From CAVTPU01 sp963736695 (GTDB taxonomy: Bacteria; Actinomycetota; Actinomycetes; Mycobacteriales; Micromonosporaceae), in assembly GCA_963736695.1 (NCBI GenBank), contig CAVTPU010000001.1, positions 1,446,058-1,510,057 on the forward strand: a stretch of 64,000 nucleotides of DNA. The letters run 5' to 3'. The notes below the pieces were generated by a model. It was not told the DNA's origin and made no database searches. It saw only the letters and a program-made list of their open reading frames with translations. Positions 27,582-35,783 of this stretch are shown piece by piece; position 1 is the stretch's first letter; every line of letters begins with the position of its first letter. The translations under genes were made by a program, and so were the position numbers.

Positions 27582-28196
27582 TCATCCATGCTCGCCGGTG
27601 AGCAGCCGCAGAACGGTGATCTTCAGCAGCTGGTCGAACTCGACGTCGCCTGGCTCTCCGATGGTCCCTGAGCGGAACAGCGACGCGCCCTCGATGAGTG
27701 ACAACGTCAGGCGGGCCGACCGAGTGGCGACGGCCGGGTTGAGGCCCGGCCGCAGCAACATGATCACGGCGGTGACCTGATCCTGATATCGGGCGTAGAA
27801 GGCCCGCACCACCGCGCTGATCTCAGGGTCGCGGGCGGCCAACGCCCACAGGTCCTGAAAGAGCACCACGGTTTGCCGATCGCTCTGGTCTGCGAGGATG
27901 AGATCGATGATCGCCATGAGTCGCGCCTCGTCGGGCGGGTCGTCGATTGTCGGTGCGCCGAGCAACGCCTCGACTCGGGCCAGTTCGTGGTTGAGCTTGC
28001 GGTCGAGCACCGCGCCGACGAGTTCGCCCCGCGTGGCGAAGTAATACTGCAGATTCCCGAGCCGAATTCCGGCGGCGGACGCGACCGCGCGCAAGGAGAA
28101 CTCGGCCGGGCCGTGCGCGACGAGTTGTTCGATCGCGACGTCGAGGATCTGGTCACGACGGGCAGACCCTTTCGGCGTACGCCCAGGGCCTTTCAC
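27582..28196 (-). CDS. TetR-family regulator paired with a saccharopine-dehydrogenase-like gene
   Basis: This 204-residue protein has an N-terminal helix-turn-helix (FSLRAVASAAGIRLGNLQYYF, residues about 33-53) and an all-helical ligand-binding domain. The GTG start overlaps the stop of the upstream gene as GTGA, so the regulator is translated from the same message as its likely target. A perfect palindrome in front of that operon is the expected autoregulatory operator. Confidence 0.9.
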   Translation of the reverse strand: MKGPGRTPKGSARRDQILDVAIEQLVAHGPAEFSLRAVASAAGIRLGNLQYYFATRGELVGAVLDRKLNHELARVEALLGAPTIDDPPDEARLMAIIDLILADQSDRQTVVLFQDLWALAARDPEISAVVRAFYARYQDQVTAVIMLLRPGLNPAVATRSARLTLSLIEGASLFRSGTIGEPGDVEFDQLLKITVLRLLTGEHG

Positions 28197-29266
28197 GCCG
28201 CCGCCTTGGCCGGAGCCATCTGGGGCGCGATGTCGACAGCCACGCCGAACGAGGCGAGGTCGACGGGCAGGCCGGCGTCGGCGAGCAGCTCGGGAAAGAG
28301 CACCGTCGGCTGGTGTGCGCCCAGCGCGTCGCGCAACGAGAGCAGTGCCCCGACCGCGGTGAGATGGGCTTGGCCGGCTGCGTCGCGCAGGGTCGCGGTG
28401 ATGCCGCCGGCCGGGCCCCGCACGGTGACCGCGACGCGCGCCTCGCCGCCGGGGCCGGGCCGATAGAGCAGTGCCCGGCGCAGCCCGGTGAGCCGATCGT
28501 GTCTGGCCAGCCGGAAGAACCCGAGCCGGTGCAGCGCCAGCAGGGTCTGGTTGGTCATCGCCGAGTTGAACCCGATCCGGGTCGCGGCGGTTCCGACGCC
28601 GAGGGTCGTCGGCAGCGTGAACTGTTCGGGCGTGTCGATGCGACCCACGGTGAGCGTGTCCGCCCCGATCGTGGCCCGGCGGCGGTCGCGCAGTGGCACC
28701 ACCAGCCGGTGTGTGCCGCCGACTGCGGCCTCGAAAGGTCGGTCGAGTCGGTCGAGAAACTCCACCGAGTCGGCCCCGGCACGGTCGGCGAGGTCGTAGC
28801 GCACCGCGACGTCGACTTCGGTCGGTTCGTTGATGCCGGCGGCGAGGTGACCGGCGAGCCGGGGAACGAGGCCGCCCATCCAGCCGGAGGAGAAGACCAC
28901 GGGCGCGGTCGGCGGGCGCGCGGCGGTGAGTGCGATGGCCCGGTGCAGTCGGGTGGTCCATCGGGCGATGTCCACATAGGGCACTCCGCTGGTGAGACAG
29001 GCGGTGAGTGCGTGGTCGCTTGGGTCGTTGACCAAGGCGACCACCGCGCGGGCACGGACCTCAGGGGGCTGTGGCCCGGCGAGGTCCCAGTGCAGGGTGC
29101 GGGCGCCGAGCCGCTCGGCGAGCGCTGTCGCAGCCTGTGGCCGGCGGCCGGCGAGCACCACGGGCAGATCGGGGTGGTGTCGCCGCAGCAGGTGGGCGAG
29201 CTCGGTGCCCACGACACCATATCCGCCGAGCAGCACGATCGCGCCGGCTGTGTGATCACTCTTCAT
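28193..29266 (-). CDS. saccharopine dehydrogenase-like NAD(P)-binding protein
   Basis: This 357-residue protein starts with a Rossmann fold (IVLLGGYGVVGTELAHLL), followed by VDIARWTTRLH and a C-terminal domain like saccharopine dehydrogenase/trans-acting enoyl-reductase proteins. The reaction cannot be specified. It is the first gene of a two-gene operon with the TetR regulator. The ATG at 29266 lies only eight bases from a 20-base palindrome, so the 5-prime leader is very short or repression occurs directly over the transcription start. Confidence 0.82.
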   Translation of the reverse strand: MKSDHTAGAIVLLGGYGVVGTELAHLLRRHHPDLPVVLAGRRPQAATALAERLGARTLHWDLAGPQPPEVRARAVVALVNDPSDHALTACLTSGVPYVDIARWTTRLHRAIALTAARPPTAPVVFSSGWMGGLVPRLAGHLAAGINEPTEVDVAVRYDLADRAGADSVEFLDRLDRPFEAAVGGTHRLVVPLRDRRRATIGADTLTVGRIDTPEQFTLPTTLGVGTAATRIGFNSAMTNQTLLALHRLGFFRLARHDRLTGLRRALLYRPGPGGEARVAVTVRGPAGGITATLRDAAGQAHLTAVGALLSLRDALGAHQPTVLFPELLADAGLPVDLASFGVAVDIAPQMAPAKAAA

Positions 29267-29274
29267 GCGGCAAG

Positions 29275-29294
29275 TTTAGGTCGCTCGACCTAAA
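29275..29294. promoter_or_regulatory. TetR operator palindrome
   Basis: TTTAGGTCG-CT-CGACCTAAA has perfect 9-base arms with a two-base spacer. It lies eight bases before the start of the saccharopine-dehydrogenase-like gene, whose operon encodes a TetR regulator. The symmetry and spacing suit a TetR dimer, so this is probably the autoregulatory operator. Confidence 0.75.
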
Positions 29295-29344
29295 ATAGCG
29301 AGCCAGATCTCATGCGACCGTTGTGACCATCACCATGGGCCGGT

Positions 29345-30487
29345 TCAGTTCCCCGACCACGCGGCGGCGACAGCGCTTGCCACGGCGGGCGCCACCCGAG
29401 GGTCGAGCGGAGACGGCACGACGGACTGAGGACTCAGCTCGTCGGCGACCACCGCGGCGATCGCCCGGGCGGCCGCGATCTTCATCCGATCCGTGATCCG
29501 GGTCGCGCCGGCGTCGAGCGCGCCCCGGAAGACGCCGGGGAACGCCAGCACGTTGTTGATCTGGTTGGGAAAGTCACTGCGTCCGGTCGCGACGACCGCC
29601 GCGTAACGCGCGGCCACATCGGGGTGCACCTCGGGGGTAGGGTTCGCCAACGCGAAGATCGCTCCGCCGGAAGCCATGCCGGCGAGAGCGGCGTCGTCGA
29701 TGGTGCCACCGGAGACTCCGATGAGCACGTCCGCCCCACGGAGCGCGTCGGCGATATATCCCGTGACGCCCCGCGGATTGGTCCGGGTCGCGAGTTTCGC
29801 CTTCGCCTCGGTCAACGCGGCCCGGCCCGGGTGGATGACCCCACGCGAGTCGCTGACGACCACGTCGACCACGCCACCGGCGAGCAGCATCTCGGTGACG
29901 GCACTGCCCGCCGCCCCCGCCCCACTCACGACCACCCGCAGATCGGCGAGGTCACGACCGAGAACCTTCGCGGCGTTGCTCAACGCGGCGAAGACCACGA
30001 TCGCGGTGCCGTGCTGGTCGTCGTGGAAGACCGGAATGTCCAACGCGTCGTCGAGTCGGCGCTCGATCTCGAAGCACCGCGGTGCCGCGATGTCCTCCAG
30101 ATTGATCCCGCCGAAGCTCGGGGCGAGGGCGGTCACCACCGCGATGATCTCTTCGGTGTCCTGCGTGTCAAGACAGATCGGGACCGCGTCGACGCCGGCG
30201 AACTGCTGGAACAGCACCGCCTTGCCCTCCATGACCGGCATCGCCGCACGGGGGCCAATGTTGCCCAACCCGAGCACCGCAGAACCGTCGGTGATAACCG
30301 CCACCGTGTGGGAGACCCAGGTGAATTCGCGAACTAGCTCCGGTGATCGTGCGATCGCCGCACAGACACGCGCGACTCCGGGCGTGTATGCCAGGGCGAG
30401 GTCTTCTCGCGTCTCTAATGGGATCGTTGACCGCACCGCCATCTTGCCGCCGCGATGCAGGTCGAAGACCGGATCTGACTCAGTCAT
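29345..30487 (-). CDS. NAD(P)-dependent malic enzyme
   Basis: It decarboxylates malate to pyruvate. This is the short prokaryotic form of 380 residues. Seen are LALAYTPGVARVC, ITDGSAVLGLGNIGP, INLEDIAAP, FHDDQHGTAIV and the NAD(P)-binding VVSGAGAAGSAV. The ATG at 30487 aligns with the usual family start; an ATG at 30523 would add 12 residues. Neither has a clear Shine-Dalgarno, so a leaderless message is possible. A perfect palindrome lies about 100 bases upstream. Confidence 0.93.
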   Translation of the reverse strand: MTESDPVFDLHRGGKMAVRSTIPLETREDLALAYTPGVARVCAAIARSPELVREFTWVSHTVAVITDGSAVLGLGNIGPRAAMPVMEGKAVLFQQFAGVDAVPICLDTQDTEEIIAVVTALAPSFGGINLEDIAAPRCFEIERRLDDALDIPVFHDDQHGTAIVVFAALSNAAKVLGRDLADLRVVVSGAGAAGSAVTEMLLAGGVVDVVVSDSRGVIHPGRAALTEAKAKLATRTNPRGVTGYIADALRGADVLIGVSGGTIDDAALAGMASGGAIFALANPTPEVHPDVAARYAAVVATGRSDFPNQINNVLAFPGVFRGALDAGATRITDRMKIAAARAIAAVVADELSPQSVVPSPLDPRVAPAVASAVAAAWSGN

Positions 30488-30589
30488 CGGGAGATCATAT
30501 CGAGCCCGGACACGCCGAGCCATTCGGCAACCGGCATTGATATTCGCACGTATGAATGTTCCGGCCAGTTGGGGCGCGCGGGGAGAATG

Positions 30590-30607
30590 TTACTGACGAG
30601 TCAGTAA
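30590..30607. promoter_or_regulatory. TetR-type palindrome upstream of the malic enzyme gene
   Basis: TTACTGAC-GA-GTCAGTAA is a perfect 18-base palindrome with 8-base arms. It lies between the sodX stop (30625) and the malic enzyme start, both on the minus strand, so it can control only the malic enzyme or sodX read-through. The form resembles operators of TetR regulators of fatty-acid and acyl-CoA genes in actinobacteria; the cognate regulator is not identified. Confidence 0.6.
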
Positions 30608-30624
30608 TAATTCATTCACGCACG

Positions 30625-30924
30625 TTACAGTCGACGTATTCGCGGCCACCACTGAAGCACCACCCGGGCCAGCACATCTGCTTCGCCGTACCGGCGAGAA
30701 TCGTCGTGAACAAACTCATTGTCACCCTCCAGCCACCAGCCCGACCCCGACCGTCGAACCACTCTCTTGATCACCAGCAGGTCGGGCCCAACCCGAAATC
30801 GGCCGATCACGAGATCCCCCGGCCGCGGCGATCGACCTCGGCGGCGCACCAACACCGCGTCACCATCGCGCAGGGTCGGCACCATCGACGCGCCACGAAC
30901 CAAAACCGGTGTCAGTCCGAACAC
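30625..30924 (-). CDS. sodX: nickel-type superoxide dismutase maturation protease SodX
   Basis: This 99-residue S26-like peptidase removes the SodN leader so that the nickel ligands become N-terminal. The Ser/Lys dyad is Ser13 (RGASMVPT) and Lys53 (LLVIKRVV), followed by the LEGDNEFVHDDSR segment typical of signal-peptidase folds. The GTG at 30924 has GGAG six bases upstream; a longer open frame reaching 31437 lies antisense to sodN and is not credible. It is divergent from sodN, its substrate gene. Confidence 0.88.
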   Translation of the reverse strand: MFGLTPVLVRGASMVPTLRDGDAVLVRRRGRSPRPGDLVIGRFRVGPDLLVIKRVVRRSGSGWWLEGDNEFVHDDSRRYGEADVLARVVLQWWPRIRRL

Positions 30925-31020
30925 TGTGACTCCATCGACGCGGGAACAGGGTTGCTGGAGTAGGGTCACCTCAGAAGGATCATCGCAAAGCTGCGTGCGG
31001 ACCATAAGGAGTGCCCGACG

Positions 31021-31425
31021 ATGCGACTGCCACGACTGCTGACTCCACGTACCGTGGCCAGCGCCCACTGTGACCTGCCGTGCGGCGTCTACGACCCGGC
31101 GCAGGCCCGGATCGAGGCTGAATCGATCAAGGCGATCTGCGAAAAATACCAAGCCAACCAGGATCCAGAGTTCCGCACCCGCGCACTGTTGATCAAAGAA
31201 CAGCGCGCTGAACTGGTTAAACACCACCTGTGGGTGCTCTGGACCGACTATTTCAAGGCCCCCCATTTCGAGAAATATCCCAACCTCCACCAGCTGGTCA
31301 ACGAGGCGACCAAACTCGCCGGCACCAGCGGCATCAAGGGCTCGGCTGACCCAGCCGTCGCGGAGCAACTGCTCGCCAAGATTGACGAGATCGCCAAGAT
31401 CTTCTGGGAGACGAAACAGGCCTGA
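31021..31425 (+). CDS. sodN: superoxide dismutase, Ni-type
   Basis: It dismutates superoxide with a nickel centre. The 134-residue precursor has a 15-residue leader, then the nickel hook HCDLPCGVYDP; His16, Cys17 and Cys21 correspond to His1, Cys2 and Cys6 of the mature enzyme. The four-helix-bundle remainder is typical. AGGAG lies nine bases before the ATG. The 96-base divergent space with sodX must hold both promoters. Confidence 0.96.
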   Translation: MRLPRLLTPRTVASAHCDLPCGVYDPAQARIEAESIKAICEKYQANQDPEFRTRALLIKEQRAELVKHHLWVLWTDYFKAPHFEKYPNLHQLVNEATKLAGTSGIKGSADPAVAEQLLAKIDEIAKIFWETKQA

Positions 31426-31443
31426 CCTGCTCATCATCGTCTT

Positions 31444-31480
31444 CGATCGGCCGGCGCATCACACATGTGCCGGCCGATCG
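31444..31480 (+). terminator. terminator after sodN
   Basis: CGATCGGCCGGC (31444-31455) and GCCGGCCGATCG (31469-31480) form a perfect 12-base-pair stem 18 bases after the sodN stop. Confidence 0.8.
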
Positions 31481-31552
31481 TGTCTCACGTGGCCATTTCT
31501 CCCACAAGCGCCATAGGCATAGACGGCATGCACGCTCTAGAGTCAGGGCATC

Positions 31553-32002
31553 ATGGCACGAAACGAGCAGACCCCCGGCGAGATCGGCGCCCCGACAAGC
31601 GCGGCTCCCCCGACGCCCGACGGGGTTGTCGAGCTGACCGTCCCGGCACTTCTGGGCTATCTGGGGGTGGTCCGCACGGCGGCCGCTGGGCTCGCAGCTC
31701 GACTCAGCTTCACCCTCGACGAGATCGAAGACCTGCGGATCGCCGTCGACGAGGCCTGCGTGATGCTGTTGTCATTGCCCCGCCCACGCACGGCCCACGC
31801 TCCCGAGCTGCTGTGTCAGTTTCGGATGCACGACGACGCCCTGGCAGTCACCGTCTCCGCACCGGTGACCAACGCGGCGAGTCTGCCCGCCGAGCAGTCG
31901 TTCACGTGGCAGGTTCTCACCGCGCACGCGGGCGACGTGACGGGCTCCACCCACGCCGGCAAGGCCCGCATCGACCTGCGGAAACATCGCAACCGACGGT
32001 GA
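31553..32002 (+). CDS. anti-sigma regulatory factor (RsbW-like ATP-binding protein)
   Basis: This 149-residue protein has the HATPase fold of serine-kinase anti-sigma factors: the N-box segment LRIAVDEACVMLL is seen, but the later G-box region is weak. The ATG has AGGG close upstream. In many actinobacteria such a gene precedes a SigF-type sigma gene; here the next gene is a convergent membrane protein, so any sigma partner is elsewhere. Confidence 0.75.
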   Translation: MARNEQTPGEIGAPTSAAPPTPDGVVELTVPALLGYLGVVRTAAAGLAARLSFTLDEIEDLRIAVDEACVMLLSLPRPRTAHAPELLCQFRMHDDALAVTVSAPVTNAASLPAEQSFTWQVLTAHAGDVTGSTHAGKARIDLRKHRNRR

Positions 32003-32019
32003 TCCTCACCGGACCGGGC

Positions 32020-32454
32020 TCACGAGCGAGGCTCCCGTCCCAACCAGTCGCGCGTCGCCGGTGCGAGCAGCGTCGCGACGATCCCAGCCGCGACCACGGT
32101 GAGGGGAACCCCCAGCCACCACTGCGGCGAGGTGACGGCGGAATAGGCGACCGGCGCCAGCAGCAACTGCAGGGCGATCGCTGGACCACGGGCCCACCCT
32201 CGGCCGCGGCCGAGCGCCCAGGCAAGCAGCCCCGTGAGCGCACTCAGGAACACCGCGAAACCGGTCACCCAGGCGGCGAGGCGCGCATCGGTGGGCGGCG
32301 TGGTGATGTCGTGATAGACGAGGGTTGAGACCACCGCCCCGCCCGCGGCAGTCTCGGCGAGCAGCAGCCCGACCGCCCACCGCAGCGTTCGGGGAGACTG
32401 CGGCGTCGACCCCGGCCCGGCGGCGCGACGGGCGGCCGGTTCCGGCTCAGGCAT
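32020..32454 (-). CDS. four-helix membrane protein of unknown function
   Basis: This 144-residue protein has a proline-rich N-terminus and four hydrophobic helices (about residues 25-45, 63-82, 90-108 and 112-130). No catalytic motif or known family was recognised. It is convergent with the anti-sigma gene (17 bases apart) and divergent from the lipid kinase gene. Confidence 0.68.
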   Translation of the reverse strand: MPEPEPAARRAAGPGSTPQSPRTLRWAVGLLLAETAAGGAVVSTLVYHDITTPPTDARLAAWVTGFAVFLSALTGLLAWALGRGRGWARGPAIALQLLLAPVAYSAVTSPQWWLGVPLTVVAAGIVATLLAPATRDWLGREPRS

Positions 32455-32508
32455 GACGTCACCCTACCGCCGCCCCGCCCAGACGATCTTTCGGTATACA
32501 GTCCCGCC

Positions 32509-33432
32509 ATGCGCGCACTGCTCGTAGTCAATCCGAAGGCGACCACGACCAGCGAACGCGTTCGCGAGGTCCTGGTGGGTGCGCTCCGGTCCGAGATAGA
32601 ACTCGACGTCGAGCAGACCAGTCGACGCGGGCACGCCGCCCAACTCGCCCACCGGGCGACGGAGGAGCACTACGACCTCGTGGTGACCCTGGGCGGAGAC
32701 GGAACCGTCAACGAGGTGGTCAACGGGCTGCTTCGCGACGGCCCCAGCGACAAGGTCCCCGCACTCGCGGTGGTTCCTGGCGGGTCGACCAACGTCTTCG
32801 CCCGGTCGCTCGGACTGCCACGAGACTCCATTGAGGGTACGGGCGCCGTGCTTGAGGCTCTCCACAGCGACCGGGCTCGCACGATCAGCCTTGGCCGTGC
32901 CAATGATCGCTATTTCACGTTCTGCGCCGGGTTCGGGCTCGATGCGCAGGTTGTGCGGGCTGTCGAACGGGCCCGGCTGCGGGGTCGGGTCGCCACCCCC
33001 ACGCTCTATATCCGGTCAGCGGTCACGCAGTTCCTCCTAGAGACCGACCGCCACTCGTCGCTCATCGCGCTCGATCGCCCAGGTGCGGCCACGGAACCCA
33101 GCCTCGCCACGGTCATTGTCCAGAACACTGCCCCGTGGACGTATCTGGGCGAACGACCGGTTAACCCGTGTCCTGACGCTTCCTTCGAGACTGGACTGGA
33201 TCTCATCGCCCTGCGGGTGCTTCACCTGCCCGCGACGATGCGACTGGGGGCCGCATTGCTGTCCGGACGTCCGGTGCGCCCGAGTCGACACTCGCTCCAT
33301 CTGCATGATCTCGGCTCGTTCACGCTGCGCTCGGCGCGACCCTTGCCGTGCCAGCTCGATGGGGATTACATCGGTGACACGACGACTATCACGCTTTCTT
33401 CGGTGCCGAACGCACTACGCGTCTATTGCTGA
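32509..33432 (+). CDS. diacylglycerol/lipid kinase family protein
   Basis: This 307-residue soluble or membrane-associated kinase has the start LLVVNPKA, the nucleotide-binding motif GGDGTVNEVVNGL (about residues 63-75), and PGGSTNVFARSLG, diagnostic of the DAGK/YegS family. The lipid substrate is unknown. TATACA lies about 12 bases before the ATG and no Shine-Dalgarno is seen, so the message may be leaderless. Confidence 0.9.
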   Translation: MRALLVVNPKATTTSERVREVLVGALRSEIELDVEQTSRRGHAAQLAHRATEEHYDLVVTLGGDGTVNEVVNGLLRDGPSDKVPALAVVPGGSTNVFARSLGLPRDSIEGTGAVLEALHSDRARTISLGRANDRYFTFCAGFGLDAQVVRAVERARLRGRVATPTLYIRSAVTQFLLETDRHSSLIALDRPGAATEPSLATVIVQNTAPWTYLGERPVNPCPDASFETGLDLIALRVLHLPATMRLGAALLSGRPVRPSRHSLHLHDLGSFTLRSARPLPCQLDGDYIGDTTTITLSSVPNALRVYC

Positions 33433-33702
33433 ATTCTTTTTCATCATCACCATCGTTCTCACAAGCGCTCAGTAATCATGTCGATAACAAACTCACACAA
33501 TTGAACACGTGTTCGAATTCGCCCCTCTACTGGGCATGGTGATCTAGACCATCTTTTTCACGCGCCACGTGATGACCTCTGTGAACTCGCGCACGACACG
33601 TGTCTGTAAATCCTGGTCTTAAGTTACGCAGCGTACTACATTAGCTACACGTTTACCGTAATGATTGGTCGGAGCAGACGGGCCCAAATCGGACAAACAA
33701 TG

Positions 33703-33718
33703 CGTGACCTCCGTCACG
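33703..33718. promoter_or_regulatory. CRP-like site 1 upstream of whiB1
   Basis: CGTGACCTCCGTCACG fits the CRP half-site arrangement GTGA-N6-TCAC and extends to a 7-base-arm palindrome at 33702-33719. It is one of two such sites in the 487-base gap before whiB1 (33433-33919). A weaker GTGA-N6-GCAC lies at 33581-33594. No convincing gene was seen in this relatively AT-rich gap. Confidence 0.62.
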
Positions 33719-33762
33719 CGAATGCTTTTTTGCCCAAGCTCCCCCTTGACATTGCGGTGGTT

Positions 33763-33778
33763 CGTGAAAGCATTCACA
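33763..33778. promoter_or_regulatory. CRP-like site 2 upstream of whiB1
   Basis: CGTGAAAGCATTCACA again fits GTGA-N6-TCAC. Its centre is exactly 60 bases from that of site 1. TTGACA at 33746-33751 lies between the two, so the sites flank or overlap the probable promoter. In Mycobacterium tuberculosis whiB1 is controlled by the CRP-family protein Rv3676 at two sites, which supports the reading. Confidence 0.62.
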
Positions 33779-33819
33779 AGCAAAGCGAGTTCGAGGCATT
33801 TCTTGCCCGCTCATACGCT

Positions 33820-33851
33820 CGTTAGAGCCCGCGAAAGCATCCGCGCTAACG
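33820..33851 (+). promoter_or_regulatory. stem-loop in the whiB1 leader
   Basis: CGTTAG (33820-33825) pairs with CTAACG (33846-33851), and inner CGCG pairs extend the stem past a four-base bulge. It would lie in the 5-prime untranslated leader about 70 bases before the whiB1 start. Function unknown. Confidence 0.35.
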
Positions 33852-33919
33852 ACGTTCAGCTATAGCAAGAGCCACCCAAGTACCATCAATCGATCAATGA
33901 ATCAAGGAGTGTTGCCGCC

Positions 33920-34174
33920 ATGGACTGGCGCCATCGTGCCGTCTGCCGAGACGAAGACCCGGAACTGTTCTTCCCCATCGGAACGTCTGGGCCCGCCCTG
34001 CTCCAAGTGGATCAGGCAAAGGCAGTCTGCCGGCGCTGTTCGGTCGTCGACCAGTGTCTACAATGGGCACTCGAGACCGGTCAGGACGCCGGTGTCTGGG
34101 GCGGGATGAGCGAAGAAGAGCGGCGCGCCGTCAAACGGCGTGGAGGTCTGCGAGTTCGCGCTCACTCGCTGTAG
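33920..34174 (+). CDS. whiB1: WhiB1-type iron-sulfur transcription factor
   Basis: This 84-residue protein has the four cluster cysteines Cys9, Cys37, Cys40 and Cys46, the GVWGGMSEEERR turn and a basic C-terminal tail, matching mycobacterial WhiB1 closely in length and N-terminus (MDWRHRAVCRDEDPELFFP). WhiB1 is an essential nitric-oxide-sensitive regulator that binds the principal sigma factor. The neighbouring convergent pdtaS is also conserved. The long leader carries two CRP-like sites. Confidence 0.93.
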   Translation: MDWRHRAVCRDEDPELFFPIGTSGPALLQVDQAKAVCRRCSVVDQCLQWALETGQDAGVWGGMSEEERRAVKRRGGLRVRAHSL

Positions 34175-34185
34175 ACCACAGTAAT

Positions 34186-34226
34186 GCGAAATGCCCCGGC
34201 CGGAGTCGATCCGCCGGGGCTTTCGC
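34186..34226. terminator. bidirectional terminator between whiB1 and pdtaS
   Basis: GCGAAA-T-GCCCCGGC (34186-34200) pairs with GCCGGGGC-TTTCGC (34213-34226), a 14-base-pair stem with one bulged T. It separates the convergent genes. Confidence 0.82.
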
Positions 34227-34272
34227 GTTGGATGCCAACGCCCCACGGCGACCCACCGACCGATCGCCCGAC

Positions 34273-35775
34273 TCAACGACGGTTGAGGGGCACGACGATG
34301 ACCGCTTCGGTGCCGCCACCGGTGCGGGAGCGCATCTCAATGCTTCCGCGCAACTCCCCCCGCACCAAGGCGAGCACGATCTGCAACCCGAGGCGTTGAC
34401 CGGCTTCGAGATCGAAGTCGCGGGGCAGGCCCCGACCAGTGTCCGCCACTGTCACATGCAGTTGGCGACGAAAGCGGTGCGCCGAGACAACCACCTCGCC
34501 GTCGGCGTACATGGCGAAGCCATGCTCGACGGCGTTGAGCATCAGCTCATTGAGGACCATGGCCAAGGGTGTGGCGATCTCAGCCGGGAGGACCCCGAAA
34601 GAGCTTTCCCGACGAAGCCGCACTCGAGTCTCCGGCGCGGATACCTCGACCGCCGCTGCGGCGACCCGATCGACAATCGAGTCGAACTCGACGATTTCAT
34701 CAGCCGACATCGACAACGTCTCGTGCACGATCGCGATCGACGCGACGCGACGCACCGATTCCTCTAGAGCGATTCGAGCGTCCGAGCTCGCGACGCGACG
34801 CGCCTGCAGACGCAGAAGAGCGGCGACAGTCTGCAGGTTGTTCTTCACTCGGTGGTGAATCTCCCGAATCGTCGCGTCTTTGGTGATCAGCTCTCGGTCT
34901 CGACGCCGCACCTCAGTGATGTCCCGAACGAGCACTAGGGCGCCGATCGGCACTCCGGCCGGCACCAAAGGCAACGCGCGCATGAGCATCGTCGCACCGC
35001 GTGCCTCGATCTCTTTGCGGGCTGGTGACTCGCCGCGCAGCGACGCGGCTATCCGCTCGCTGGCATCGCTGCCGTCGAGCGGGTCGGTCGCGAGTCGACT
35101 GGTGATGGCGGCAAGGTCCTCTCCCACCAAGTGCGCGGGGAGGCCGAGCCGACGATAGGCCGACTGGGCGTTGGGGCTGGCATAGGAGACCCGACCACCG
35201 GCGTCAAGCCGGACCAGTCCGTCGCCGACCCGGGGCGCCGACGTGGTCTCACCCAGATGCCGTGGCGGCGGAAAGGTGCCATCGGCGACCATCTGCGCCA
35301 GGTCGTCGGCCGTGGTCAGATAGTTCATCTCCAGCTGACTCGGCGTCCGGGCCGTAGCCAAGTTGGTGTCGCGGCCCACCACCGCGATCACGTCGACGCC
35401 GTCGCGCCGTCGCACGGGGATCGCCTCGTGTCTGGCCGGGGTATCGCCATACCAGACTGGGTCACCTTCCCGCCAGATCCGGCCCTGCGCACAAGCGATC
35501 GCCAGGTGCGCGGCCTCCGGTCCGGTGATCACCCTGCCTACCTGATCGTCCTGATACGCGGTCGGCGCGGTCGTCGGACGCACCTGTGCCACACAGACGA
35601 ATGGCGGGGCTGTGGGGTCCGGGTCCGGAATCGACTCGACAGCGACCCACAACAGCAGATCGGCGAAGGAGAGGTCCGCGATCAGCTGCCAATCGCCCGC
35701 GAGCCGGTGCAGGTGATCGACCTCTACCGACCCGAGGCTGGTGCTCTCCTCGACCAGATCACGCAGGGTGGACAC
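34273..35775 (-). CDS. pdtaS: PdtaS-like cytosolic sensor histidine kinase
   Basis: This 500-residue soluble kinase has an N-terminal GAF-type domain (about 1-145), a PAS domain (about 180-290), then HisKA_2 with REIHHRVKNNLQTV and an HATPase domain with LNELMLNAVEHGF. That order is PdtaS (Rv3220c), which acts with the RNA-binding antiterminator PdtaR. No pdtaR is in the window. The GTG start lacks a Shine-Dalgarno and lies nine bases from a long inverted repeat. Confidence 0.88.
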   Translation of the reverse strand: MSTLRDLVEESTSLGSVEVDHLHRLAGDWQLIADLSFADLLLWVAVESIPDPDPTAPPFVCVAQVRPTTAPTAYQDDQVGRVITGPEAAHLAIACAQGRIWREGDPVWYGDTPARHEAIPVRRRDGVDVIAVVGRDTNLATARTPSQLEMNYLTTADDLAQMVADGTFPPPRHLGETTSAPRVGDGLVRLDAGGRVSYASPNAQSAYRRLGLPAHLVGEDLAAITSRLATDPLDGSDASERIAASLRGESPARKEIEARGATMLMRALPLVPAGVPIGALVLVRDITEVRRRDRELITKDATIREIHHRVKNNLQTVAALLRLQARRVASSDARIALEESVRRVASIAIVHETLSMSADEIVEFDSIVDRVAAAAVEVSAPETRVRLRRESSFGVLPAEIATPLAMVLNELMLNAVEHGFAMYADGEVVVSAHRFRRQLHVTVADTGRGLPRDFDLEAGQRLGLQIVLALVRGELRGSIEMRSRTGGGTEAVIVVPLNRR

Positions 35776-35783
35776 ATTGTCAG

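Noticed and set aside
30925..31437. N-terminal extension of sodX
   Set aside because: It lies antisense to sodN; the GTG at 30924 has its own ribosome site and gives a normal SodX length.
33665..33865. 66-codon open frame in the whiB1 leader region
   Set aside because: No ribosome site, no recognisable product, and it covers the two CRP-like sites and the putative promoter.
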